Source: Arthrobacter sp. UM1
Lineage (GTDB): Bacteria; Actinomycetota; Actinomycetes; Actinomycetales; Micrococcaceae
Direction: 5' to 3'
DNA length: 64,000 bases
NCBI RefSeq assembly: GCF_020483305.1
Contig: NZ_JACWAB010000004.1
Span: 1 to 64,000 of the forward strand
This document shows positions 16,331 through 23,877 of this stretch, one piece after another. Every line of letters starts with the position of its first letter. The stretch's first letter is position 1. The position numbers and the translations under genes were made by a program. Below the pieces are notes generated by a model. That model was not told the origin of the DNA, ran no database searches, and saw only the letters and a list, made by a program, of their open reading frames with translations.

Positions 16331-16369
16331 AGGATTTCGTCCGAATCCTGACAAGAGAGGGTGCGCAAG
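16311..16369. repeat. Perfect 26-bp inverted repeat with 7-nt loop
   Basis: 16311-16336 is the exact reverse complement of 16344-16369, with a loop TCGTCCG. The arms begin CTTGCGCACCC and end CAGGATT. It could terminate the BCCT transcript from the plus strand, but it lacks a T-run. A diverged sister copy lies at 63836-63894. Confidence 0.95.
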
Positions 16370-16592
16370 GAGTCGAGGGGGCGAGAGCTCATCACAAGGC
16401 CGATTTCGTGCTGCGCGCCCGGAAGTGGGACTGAGCCCCGCTGCAACGCACCCTCCTGCCGGGTGTTCTCTCAGGCCGGAAAAATGCGTAGGGTGATATT
16501 CGGGAGTTCTTTTCAAACCTCTCCCGAATAACTTGAGAGAATGTATTTTCATTCATCTGGTTTACATTTCCTCCACCCGCTGAAAGGCCGCC
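16370..16592 (+). other. AT-rich intergenic region with inverted repeat
   Basis: No gene is seen. The section 16480-16575 is far more AT-rich than its surroundings. It holds the inverted repeat TATTCGGGAG/CTCCCGAATA (16497-16506 with 16521-16530, 14-nt gap), a candidate operator or weak terminator, and a smaller GAATG/CATTC pair near 16540-16555. A GAAAGG ribosome-binding site lies before the ATG at 16593. Confidence 0.5.
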
Positions 16593-18002
16593 ATGCCGAG
16601 CTTCACCTGGTCGCACTCGCTCCCCCAGAGCCCTGAGACGGTCTACACGTGGATGTCGCGGCCCGGGGCGTTCACCAGACTCGTCCCCGATTTCATGGGC
16701 ACGCCCGTCCAGGAGCCCACGGACGGACTGCGCACTGGCTGCGAGAGCCGCCTGGCGCTCTCCCCGTCTTTCCTCCCGTTCGGCGGCGGCCTGCCCTGGA
16801 CCGCGCGACACGTCCAGTACAGCTTCGCCCCCTCGGGCCAGGGCACGTTCACGGACGTCCAGGAGTCAGGCCCGTTCGCCTCGTGGGAGCACCGCCACCG
16901 GATCGAGGAGGACGGACACGGCGGAACCCGCATGCTCGACGAAGTCACCTACTCCCTCCCCCTCGGCGCTGAGCGGATCCCGAGCGTGCAGTCACTCGTC
17001 GAGGCCAGCCTCCGCCGCACGTTCGAGTTCCGCTCGCGGCGCCTCACCGAGGACCTGGCGTTCCATGAGCAGCACCCGGAGAAGAAGACCTTTCTCCTCA
17101 CAGGCAGCACCGGACTCGTGGGCACGCAGCTGGCCGCGTTCCTCCGCTCCGGCGGGCACCGTGTCATCACGCTGCACCGCCGCGACGGGGAGTCCGAGCA
17201 GATCTCCGAGGACGCCTGGTCCTGGGATCCCTCCTCGGGGACTCTGGACACCGCGGTGTTCGGCCCCGTGGACGCCGTCGTGCACCTTGGCGGCGCGCCG
17301 CTCATGGGGCGCTTCACGGAGAAGCACAAGGAAGAGGTGCGCAGCTCCCGCGTGGAGTCCACGCGGACTCTGACGTCCGCGCTCAGCCGGCACCGGGGCC
17401 GCAACCGCTCCAACCCGGAGGTGCTCGTCACCGCCTCGGCGAGCGGGTACTACGGAGCCGCGGCGGGGCTGGTCGACGAGGAGAGCCCAGCCGGAGAGGA
17501 CTTCCTCGCCTCCGTCTGCAAGGAGTGGGAAGGCGAAGGCCGCAAGGCCGAGTTCGTGGGGGTCCGGACGGTCCAGGTCCGCACGGGGATCGTGCTCAGC
17601 GCCCGCGGAGGCATGCTCGCGCTGCAGTCCCCGCAGTTCGCTGCGGGCGCCGGCGGGCCGATCGGAGACGGCTCGATGCGGCTGCCGTGGGTCTCCCTCG
17701 ACGACCTCGTCCGGATCTACGCGTTCTCAGCGCTTGACCGCAGCGTGCACGGACCGGTCAACGCAGCCGGACCGGAGCAGGCGACGCAGAAGGAGTATGC
17801 CGCGACGCTCGGCTCCGTCCTCCACCGCCCTGCTGTCATTCCGACGCCGAAGGCCGCCATGGCCGCCGTCCTCGGCCGCGAGGGCGCGGAGCAGACGGTC
17901 CTCGCGGACACGGGACTCGAGACGGACAAGCTGCGCGGCCTGGGATTCGAATTCACCTCGCCCACGCTGGAGGACGCGCTGCGCCGTACGCTGGGGCGGT
18001 AG
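16593..18002 (+). CDS. TIGR01777 family epimerase with N-terminal SRPBCC domain
   Basis: A 469-aa two-domain protein. Residues 1-~150 resemble the SRPBCC/cyclase-like domain (SPETVYTWMSRPGAFTRLVPDF). Residues ~160-469 are the TIGR01777/YfcH SDR domain: GSTGLVGTQLA nucleotide motif, VDAVVHLGGAPLMGRFT, TASASGYYG with the conserved Tyr, LPWVSLDDLVRIYAF, and a C-terminal DUF1731 region. Fusion with SRPBCC is usual in actinobacteria. The reaction is unknown. The stop codon is the left edge of a 16-bp direct repeat that reappears at the end of the ceramidase gene. Confidence 0.92.
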   Translation: MPSFTWSHSLPQSPETVYTWMSRPGAFTRLVPDFMGTPVQEPTDGLRTGCESRLALSPSFLPFGGGLPWTARHVQYSFAPSGQGTFTDVQESGPFASWEHRHRIEEDGHGGTRMLDEVTYSLPLGAERIPSVQSLVEASLRRTFEFRSRRLTEDLAFHEQHPEKKTFLLTGSTGLVGTQLAAFLRSGGHRVITLHRRDGESEQISEDAWSWDPSSGTLDTAVFGPVDAVVHLGGAPLMGRFTEKHKEEVRSSRVESTRTLTSALSRHRGRNRSNPEVLVTASASGYYGAAAGLVDEESPAGEDFLASVCKEWEGEGRKAEFVGVRTVQVRTGIVLSARGGMLALQSPQFAAGAGGPIGDGSMRLPWVSLDDLVRIYAFSALDRSVHGPVNAAGPEQATQKEYAATLGSVLHRPAVIPTPKAAMAAVLGREGAEQTVLADTGLETDKLRGLGFEFTSPTLEDALRRTLGR

Positions 18003-18016
18003 ACCCCCTACGCCCC
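18001..18016 (+). repeat. 16-bp direct repeat, left copy
   Basis: AGACCCCCTACGCCCC, including the last two bases of the epimerase stop. The identical 16 bases recur at 18919-18934. Together they bound a 902-bp insert. Confidence 0.85.
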
Positions 18017-18095
18017 AGGGCTGAAGCCCTTCCGCTGGACGGCAGCGAACCAGTCAGGCAGCGCGGGGCCCTACCGGGGCTCCACCAGATCGAGA

Positions 18096-18467
18096 TCACG
18101 TCAAGAGCACGTGGGCGATCAGCTGATCCAACCGCCTCACGTCGACTCCTTTGCCGACCTTGATCTTCATACGACCGGCGCGCGTCCACAGTTCCAGCTC
18201 GGCATTCAAGTCAAGCGTCCCCGCGTTCTCGCTCGACCACATGTTGATCGAGGAGTAAGGGACTGAATACATTTCGACCTTTTTGCCGGTGAGCCCTTGT
18301 GCGTCCCTCACGATGAGGCGCTTGTTCGTGAAGACAGCGGTGTCACGGAAGGTCTTGAAGGCCGCGATCGGCTCTTCTCCGCGAACCAGGACAGTTCCGA
18401 TGTCTGGGGGAATCGGCGCCTCAGACACGAAGGTCCATGCAACAACGTGAGACAGTTCTGCGGTCAT
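18096..18467 (-). CDS. PH domain-containing protein
   Basis: A 123-aa protein that is essentially one bacterial PH-like domain (bPH). It shows the strand series RGEEPIAAFKTFRDTAVFTNKRLIVRD, then KVEMYSVPYSSINMWSSEN, LDLNAELELWTRAGRMKIKVGKG and a C-terminal helix VRRLDQLIAHVLL. The FTNKRLIVRD motif is the family hallmark. The function of these proteins is unknown. Start at 18467: the -10 box TAACAT ends six bases upstream, giving a leaderless mRNA. It lies inside the direct-repeat-bounded, lower-GC cassette, 44 bp after the RHH gene. Confidence 0.85.
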   Translation of the reverse strand: MTAELSHVVAWTFVSEAPIPPDIGTVLVRGEEPIAAFKTFRDTAVFTNKRLIVRDAQGLTGKKVEMYSVPYSSINMWSSENAGTLDLNAELELWTRAGRMKIKVGKGVDVRRLDQLIAHVLLT

Positions 18468-18473
18468 GGACTC

Positions 18474-18479
18474 ATGTTA
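18474..18479 (-). promoter_or_regulatory. -10 box TAACAT of the PH-domain gene
   Basis: TAACAT on the minus strand, six bases before the ATG at 18467. No ribosome-binding site is present. Confidence 0.45.
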
Positions 18480-18511
18480 GGACGCTCGCGGTTCAGAGTC
18501 ACTCGCCACAT

Positions 18512-18856
18512 TCAGTCTGCGTGGCGCAGACCGGCGAGGATGAGTTCGCGGACGGTCTCCGACTTCTGCTTGCCCCTGGAGTCAGCCAGTTCTTGAATAG
18601 CCCGATCCATCTCCTGCGGGACACGCACGCGAAGCATCGGCGAGGCCCCCTTGCCCCTGTCCCGCGAACGCTCTTTGCTGGGACGCCCCTGTCGGATCAG
18701 CTTCTCAGGGTCTGCAGTGCCGAACCACTCCATGAATTGGGCTTCCGTCACACGTCGGGCTTCTTCTCCGACAAGCGCCGGACCTGTTTCCGTGAATTCA
18801 CCCCGTTCGGCCGAATCGGCCATCTCGGCGAAGTACTGCTCGTCCCAGCTGCTCAT
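18512..18856 (-). CDS. Ribbon-helix-helix protein, antitoxin-like
   Basis: A 114-aa protein. The C-terminal ~45 residues (PMLRVRVPQEMDRAIQELADSRGKQKSETVRELILAGL) are a ribbon-helix-helix DNA-binding domain of the CopG/Arc type. The N-terminal ~60 residues are acidic and helical, with VTEAQFMEWFG and a basic RQGRPSKERSRDRGKG hinge, a layout common in antitoxins. No toxin gene is recognisable next to it unless the PH-domain protein plays that part, which would be unprecedented. The ATG at 18856 has no clear ribosome-binding site; a -10-like TACACT lies ~25 bases upstream. Confidence 0.75.
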   Translation of the reverse strand: MSSWDEQYFAEMADSAERGEFTETGPALVGEEARRVTEAQFMEWFGTADPEKLIRQGRPSKERSRDRGKGASPMLRVRVPQEMDRAIQELADSRGKQKSETVRELILAGLRHAD

Positions 18857-18918
18857 CGAATTCGTTTGAGACACCCGTAAAGTGTACCCCACTTTTCAGG
18901 CGCAGGGGGGCAGCGGCA

Positions 18919-18934
18919 AGACCCCCTACGCCCC
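18919..18934 (+). repeat. 16-bp direct repeat, right copy
   Basis: AGACCCCCTACGCCCC, identical to 18001-18016. It contains the ceramidase stop codon (minus strand, 18926-18928). The left copy holds the same CTA trinucleotide at the same place. Confidence 0.85.
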
Positions 18935-21097
18935 CACCGTGAACGGCCGCGAGGTGCCGGTGTACGCCGTGACCTTGCCGTTCCAGCCGTTCTTCCAGTC
19001 GCCGGTCTGGACCAGTCGGTACGTGCCCGCGGGCGTGCCGGGCCGGATGCGCCACTCCACGGTGCAGCGGGAGAAGGAGGCGCCCTCGCGCTCCCACCGG
19101 TAGACCGTGTCCCAGTCGTGGTCGTCGAGGACGTCCTTCCAGGCGCCGCCCTCCTGTTTCTGGACCTTGAGGAAGGTGCCCATCGTCCGGAAGTCGTTCT
19201 TCGGGTGTCCGCCGCGGAACACCGCCGTGGCGATGCCGCCCGGCCGGTAGGAGGCCTTCGGCTGTTCGAGCACCTGGCCGAACGTCTGCCCTGCCGGCTT
19301 GTCGTCGAGCACCACGCCCGGGCGCGAGGGCGGCCGCTTCCCCGAGTCCCGCGGGGTGACGCCCGGCGTCGCGGCGCCGCTCGCGAGGCCCTTGGCCAGC
19401 GCGTCGTACTCCTGGAGCAGCGCGCCGAGCTGGTGCGGCCCGAACTCGGTCGAGGCGCCCTCGTAGTACTGCTTTCCGTACTCCTCCGGCGTCGTGATGT
19501 ACCCCATGTACTGGTTGGAGAGGCCGGCGACGACGGCGTGCGTCACCCCCGTCCCCTTGAGGGCGTCGAGGACCTGCTTGCGGATGCGGCGGCCGGACAT
19601 CGTCGTCGCCTCCCCGGGCACCGCAATGACGGCGAGCTGGCCGATCCGCATGACCTGCACGGGAATCTGGAGGGGCGCCCAGCCGAACTTGCCGTCCGGG
19701 AGGAGGATCGCCTTGGCGCCGTGGGCCGGGTCGTCCGCGCCGACGAGCTTGCCGACCGCGGAGAAGGCCAGCCGCACGAGTGTGCCCTCGGCAGCCGGGG
19801 CCGGCTTGTTGCCCGCGTTGGTGGCGTTGCCGAGGGAGTCGCCGGCGTCGATGACGGAGAACGAGCCCTTGGTCATGCCGTACCCGATGCCGGGGATGTT
19901 CGAGGGGCCGTTCGGGGCGCCGGCGGCGAAGCTCCAGCCGCGGGCCGGCACAGGCAGCCTCTGGTCCCCTGCACCGCCGGTGAAGGGTGCCTTGACCGTG
20001 TAGCTGCCGAAGTCCGCCCAGCGGCCGCGGACCGCCACCGGACCGGAGAGAGGGGTCCCGGGCGCGTTGAAGAGCTCCACCGCCTTGCCGAGCTGCGCGC
20101 GGCCGTCCACCTCCACGTTGATCCACTCGTCCGCCGAGCCCTGGAACCCCGGCGAGGAGAAGGAGTTGCCCTGGACGCTGACCACGTCCCCCTCGTCGGC
20201 CTGGGCGAACGCCGCCACGAAGCCCTTGGGGTCCTTGGGGTGGGCGCCCATGCGCTGCTCGAAGAAGTACTGGGCGTACCCCTTGTTGTCGCCGCTGAGG
20301 AGGGTGTTCTTGAGGGAGAAGCTCGTGCCGTGGATGGCGAACCAGTTGATGAGTCCCCAGGGCGTGCCGTCCGCGGCGGTCAGCTTGAGCTGGACCACCT
20401 CCTCGTTGACCGTGGTGGGGAAGCTCGCGGCGTCCTTGTTGGCACGGTACGCGGGCAGCGCGCGGTTCTTCGTCACGCCGGACAGGGTGCCGGTCTGCAG
20501 CTCCATGCGACCCGGCTCGAGGTTGGCGTGCGCCAGGGCGATCGCCTCGACGATCCCGGTCACGGCCGCCTGCAGGTTGCGCTCCTCGTAGCCGTACCCG
20601 GCGGCGTCCGCGCCGGCGATCTGGTACAGGGTGTCGTGCGACTGCCCCGCGTTGGCGCTGTGGGTGTGCGTGGCGGAGATGCAGACGTTCTCGTCCGTGT
20701 AGAGCCCGCCGAACCTGGTCTGGAGGGCGGCGACGACGCCCAGCTTCACCGACTGGAAGACGGCGCCGAGGTCCACGCTCACGAAGACCACGCGGTCCTT
20801 GCCGCCGTTCGAGCCGATGACGAACGCGTGGGCGAAGAGCCTCTCCTGCAGGCCGGTCATCGACTGGCCGGCGGCGTAGCCGAAGGACCCGGTCTCGGCG
20901 ACGGCGCCCGTGATGTCGTACAGGCCGCAGCCGATGAGGTACTCGTCCCCGGCGCCCCCGGCCGTCGCGGGCGCCTCCGGACCGCGGCTCGGCGAGGCGA
21001 GGGCCGGTGCGCCCTGGGCGAGCTGGGCTCCGGCGGCGAGGGCCGAAGCCCCGGCGAACTGGCCGAAGCGGCGGCGGGAGAATGAGGAGCGGGCCAT
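18926..21097 (-). CDS. Neutral/alkaline non-lysosomal ceramidase, Tat-exported
   Basis: A 723-aa enzyme that hydrolyses the N-acyl bond of ceramide to sphingosine and fatty acid. The Tat signal SRRRFGQFAGASALA is at residues 6-20. The catalytic domain follows: GCGLYDITGAVAE near the N-terminus, the zinc-ligand segment ISATHTHSANAG, LINWFAIHGTSF, and the nucleophile region LSGDNKGYAQ. The C-terminal ~160 residues are an immunoglobulin-like domain ending in TSRPFTVGA. Length and order match secreted bacterial ceramidases. The ATG has a GAAAGG site. It is divergent from the acyl-CoA ligase, which could use the released fatty acid; that link is inferred. The stop lies inside a direct repeat. Confidence 0.93.
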   Translation of the reverse strand: MARSSFSRRRFGQFAGASALAAGAQLAQGAPALASPSRGPEAPATAGGAGDEYLIGCGLYDITGAVAETGSFGYAAGQSMTGLQERLFAHAFVIGSNGGKDRVVFVSVDLGAVFQSVKLGVVAALQTRFGGLYTDENVCISATHTHSANAGQSHDTLYQIAGADAAGYGYEERNLQAAVTGIVEAIALAHANLEPGRMELQTGTLSGVTKNRALPAYRANKDAASFPTTVNEEVVQLKLTAADGTPWGLINWFAIHGTSFSLKNTLLSGDNKGYAQYFFEQRMGAHPKDPKGFVAAFAQADEGDVVSVQGNSFSSPGFQGSADEWINVEVDGRAQLGKAVELFNAPGTPLSGPVAVRGRWADFGSYTVKAPFTGGAGDQRLPVPARGWSFAAGAPNGPSNIPGIGYGMTKGSFSVIDAGDSLGNATNAGNKPAPAAEGTLVRLAFSAVGKLVGADDPAHGAKAILLPDGKFGWAPLQIPVQVMRIGQLAVIAVPGEATTMSGRRIRKQVLDALKGTGVTHAVVAGLSNQYMGYITTPEEYGKQYYEGASTEFGPHQLGALLQEYDALAKGLASGAATPGVTPRDSGKRPPSRPGVVLDDKPAGQTFGQVLEQPKASYRPGGIATAVFRGGHPKNDFRTMGTFLKVQKQEGGAWKDVLDDHDWDTVYRWEREGASFSRCTVEWRIRPGTPAGTYRLVQTGDWKNGWNGKVTAYTGTSRPFTVGA

Positions 21098-21288
21098 GGG
21101 GATCTGCCTTTCGAGCCGGTGAGCGTCGATGAAACCCTACCGAAGCGTCACCTGAGATGTGAAGCCAGTCACATCGCCCGCTCCGCGGAACGCCCGCATG
21201 GCTTCTCGGGTGCCCGGGAGTAGCGTGAGAGGCAGACCCCCGTCGGCGCGCAGCGTGCCGCGCGGCTTCCGACCCCGAGGAGCACCCC

Positions 21289-22920
21289 ATGAGCGAATCC
21301 GAGCACGAGACCGCCGCCCGCCAGAGCGGATTGAACGGTGTTCAGTCCGGCGGCACGGGCTCGAGCTCGCCGGAGGACGTCATGGCCGCCGTCGAGCGCT
21401 GGGCCGAGCTGTACGGAGGCGAGGACGCATGCGCAGCCGAGTTCCTCTGCGACGCGCACGACCCGGACGCGACCGCCTTCACCCTCGTGGACACGGACCT
21501 CAACGCCGCGGCCCTCACCTACGGCGAGCTGAAGGACCGCTCCCGGCGGCTCGCCGCCTACCTGGCGCGGGAGCACGGCATCGGCGAGGGCAGCCGCGTG
21601 GGCGTCCTGCTCACCAAGCGGGCCGAGCTGCCCGTGACGCTCATCGCCCTCGCACGGCTCGGAGCCGTCTACATCCCGCTGTTCACGGCGTTCGCCACGG
21701 GCGCCATCGAGATGCGGACCTCGGCCTCGGGAGCGCGGCTCATCGTCACGGAGCCGTCCCAGGCCCCCAAGACGGAGGGGATCGAGGGGGTGCGGACGCT
21801 CGTCGTCGGGCCCGAGTTCCGCCGCGCGGAGACGGAGACGGAACCGCTCGAGGCCTCCGCCCGCCTGGGCGGGAATGCGCCGTTCCTCCAGCTCTACACG
21901 TCCGGCACCACGGGCAAGCCGAAGGGCGTGCCGGTGCCGCTCTTCGCGATGGCCGCGTTCCGCGCCTACCTCGAGCTGAGCCTCGAGGTCACGGCCGAGG
22001 ACGTCTACTGGGACGCCGCGGACCCGGGCTGGGCCTACGGGCTCTACTACGGCGTGGTGGCCCCGCTCGTCTCCGGCCGCCCGAACATCCTCTACGCGGG
22101 CGGGTTCACGCCGGCGTCCACGTTCGCGGTGATCGAGCGGCTCGGGGTGACCAATTTCGCCGGCGCCCCGACGATGTACCGCGCCATGAGCAAGGCCTCC
22201 GGCATGCCCCGGGTGGCCCTGCGCCGGGCCTCCTCCGCCGGGGAGCCGCTCACCGCGGACGTGGTCCAGTGGGCCGAGACCGCCCTCGGCACCGAGGTCC
22301 GCGACCACTACGGGCAGACCGAGCTCGGCATGATGATCTGCAACCACTGGCACCCCGCGGTGCGGCAGCCCCTCAAGCCGAGCTCGATGGGCCGGCCGCT
22401 CGCCGGCTACGCCGCCGAGATCCGGGACGGGATCATCGCCCTCGACGTCCCCGCCTCTCCCCTCTTCTGGTTCCCGGGCTACCTCGGCGAGCCGGAGAAG
22501 ACCGCCGAGCGCTTCTCCGACGACGGCCGCTGGTACCTCACCGGAGACGAGGGACGGCGCGACGACGACGGCGACTTCTTCTTCACCGCCCGCGAGGACG
22601 ACCTGATTCTGAGCGCCGGGTACAGGATCGGCCCGTTCGACGTGGAGTCCGTGCTCATCACCCACCCGTCCGTGGCAGACGTGGCCGTGGTGGGGAGGCC
22701 GGACCCGGCCGGCGTGCGCGGCGAGCTCGTCGAGGCGTTCGCAGTGCTCGTCCCCGGCGCGGAGGGGACCCCGGAGCTCGTGCGGGAGCTGCAGATGCTC
22801 GTGCGGACGCAGTACTCGGCGCACGCCTATCCGCGGCACGTGCACTTCGTCCCCGAGCTGCCCAAGACCCCGAGCGGCAAGGTGCAGCGGTTCGTGCTCC
22901 GGAAGGCCGAGCAGGCCTAG
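21289..22920 (+). CDS. AMP-binding acyl-CoA/acetyl-CoA synthetase
   Basis: A 543-aa ANL-superfamily enzyme activating a carboxylic acid with ATP to the CoA thioester. Motifs: phosphate-binding LYTSGTTGKPKGV (~202-214), the A5-type motif DHYGQTELG (~339-347), the adenylate aspartate in YLTGDEGRRD (~417-426), the hinge and A10 lysine in PKTPSGKVQRF (~526-536). The overall pattern (DPGWAYGLYYG, NFAGAPTMYR) is that of medium-chain acyl-CoA or acetyl-CoA synthetases of the PrpE/AcsM kind. The ATG has a GAGGAG site eight bases upstream. The substrate chain length cannot be read from sequence. Confidence 0.88.
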   Translation: MSESEHETAARQSGLNGVQSGGTGSSSPEDVMAAVERWAELYGGEDACAAEFLCDAHDPDATAFTLVDTDLNAAALTYGELKDRSRRLAAYLAREHGIGEGSRVGVLLTKRAELPVTLIALARLGAVYIPLFTAFATGAIEMRTSASGARLIVTEPSQAPKTEGIEGVRTLVVGPEFRRAETETEPLEASARLGGNAPFLQLYTSGTTGKPKGVPVPLFAMAAFRAYLELSLEVTAEDVYWDAADPGWAYGLYYGVVAPLVSGRPNILYAGGFTPASTFAVIERLGVTNFAGAPTMYRAMSKASGMPRVALRRASSAGEPLTADVVQWAETALGTEVRDHYGQTELGMMICNHWHPAVRQPLKPSSMGRPLAGYAAEIRDGIIALDVPASPLFWFPGYLGEPEKTAERFSDDGRWYLTGDEGRRDDDGDFFFTAREDDLILSAGYRIGPFDVESVLITHPSVADVAVVGRPDPAGVRGELVEAFAVLVPGAEGTPELVRELQMLVRTQYSAHAYPRHVHFVPELPKTPSGKVQRFVLRKAEQA

Positions 22921-23059
22921 CGGAGGGCCGCTGCAGGGCCCGCCTGCCCCGGGCCGCCTGGGTGCCGCCTGCCCCGGGCCTACAGCAAGCCCGCCCGGGT
23001 CCGGCCCGCCGCAAGCCCCTCCGTCCCTGGCCTGCAGCAAGCCCGCCCGCCGCAAACCG
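22921..23059. other. Gene-free low-complexity stretch
   Basis: C/G-rich with short direct repeats (CGCCTGCCCCGGGCC twice, CAGCAAGCCCGCC twice). No gene or clear terminator with a T-run is visible; CCCGGGCC segments can pair and may end the ligase transcript. Confidence 0.5.
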
Positions 23060-23061
23060 CC

Positions 23062-23116
23062 TGTGCACCCGGATCGTTCGGTTTCAGGCCCTGATTCCGA
23101 ACGATCCGGGTGCACA
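23062..23116. repeat. Palindromic element, 20-bp perfect arms
   Basis: Arms 23062-23081 and 23097-23116 are exact reverse complements (core GTGCACCCGGATCGTTCGG) around a 15-nt loop starting TTTCAGGCCC. A second copy with the same arms and loop start is at 63703-63755, 40 kb away. Confidence 0.93.
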
Positions 23117-23259
23117 AGCCGGAGGAGGCTGCCTGCGCGAGCACGGCCCGTCCTCACGCGCCGGGAGGCACCTGACTGCGCCGGAGGAAGCATCCGCCGT
23201 CTCAGCCCCGCCCTTCTGCCAGCGCACCGGCTTCCGCCGCCACACCTCTTTTCGCTGCT

Positions 23260-23338
23260 GCACCCGTTTCTGCCACCGCACCCTGAAAGTAGCGAATACA
23301 CCCGGAAACGACGCCCTTTTTGAGCAGAAGCGGGTGTG
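23260..23338 (-). repeat. Diverged inverted copy of the 4283-type repeat
   Basis: Read on the minus strand this resembles 4294-4375: CACACCCGCTTCTGCTCAAA near the start, a GGGTGTATTCGC core, and an end in GAAACGGGTGC. The palindrome arms are partly decayed. Its presence here shows the repeat is dispersed and not only tandem. Confidence 0.75.
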
Positions 23339-23380
23339 AACGAGCCGCCAGCGTGCGCAGGCCAGGCCGGACAGGCCGAC

Positions 23381-23800
23381 CTACTGTTCCGGCTGCCAGA
23401 GCACCACGGCGCGGCTCGAGCGGATGCGGGCTCCGCGGCGAGACGGGATGACGTCCCCGCGGGTGCCGGCCGCGAACACTCGCTGCTCGTCGCGGCGGAG
23501 CATGCGCTCCTGCTCGACTTCCTGCGTGAGCTCCCGCACGCGGGACTGCAATGCTGAGACCTGGTGCTCCAGCTCCATGACCCGCTTGATGCCGGCCAGC
23601 GAGACGCCATCCTTGGACAGCCGCTGGACCTCGCGCAGGAGCTCCACGTCCCGCTGGGAGTAGCGGCGCTGCTTGCCGCCCTGTCGCTTCGGGGTGACGA
23701 GCCCCATCCTGTCGTACTGCCGAAGCGTCTGCGGATGCATGTCGGCCAGCTCGGCTGCCACCGAGATGACGAAGACAGGAGCGTGCTGTTCCTCGAACAT
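23381..23800 (-). CDS. hspR: Heat shock transcriptional repressor HspR (MerR family)
   Basis: A 139-aa repressor of the dnaK operon. The N-terminal MerR-type winged helix spans ~10-80 (ISVAAELADMHPQTLRQYD, GLVTPKR, GGKQRRYSQRDVELL), then a coiled coil of ~30 residues (LEHQVSALQSRVRELTQEVEQ) and a basic tail. HspR binds HAIR boxes with DnaK as co-repressor; two HAIR-like boxes precede dnaK here. Last gene of the dnaK-grpE-dnaJ-hspR cluster; the ATG has a near-perfect AGGAGG six bases upstream, suggesting independent strong translation. Confidence 0.95.
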   Translation of the reverse strand: MFEEQHAPVFVISVAAELADMHPQTLRQYDRMGLVTPKRQGGKQRRYSQRDVELLREVQRLSKDGVSLAGIKRVMELEHQVSALQSRVRELTQEVEQERMLRRDEQRVFAAGTRGDVIPSRRGARIRSSRAVVLWQPEQ

Positions 23801-23877
23801 TCCTAGTCCTCCTGAATGCTGAAGATGAGGTGATGGGGCTCTCGCCGCCTGCCGGGCGGCGGCGCGCGTCCCGCGGC

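Noticed and set aside
14237-16552. 771-codon minus-strand ORF opposite the BCCT gene
   Set aside because: Composition is Asp/Glu/Arg/His shadow of a membrane-protein gene; part of it is the 21-bp repeat.
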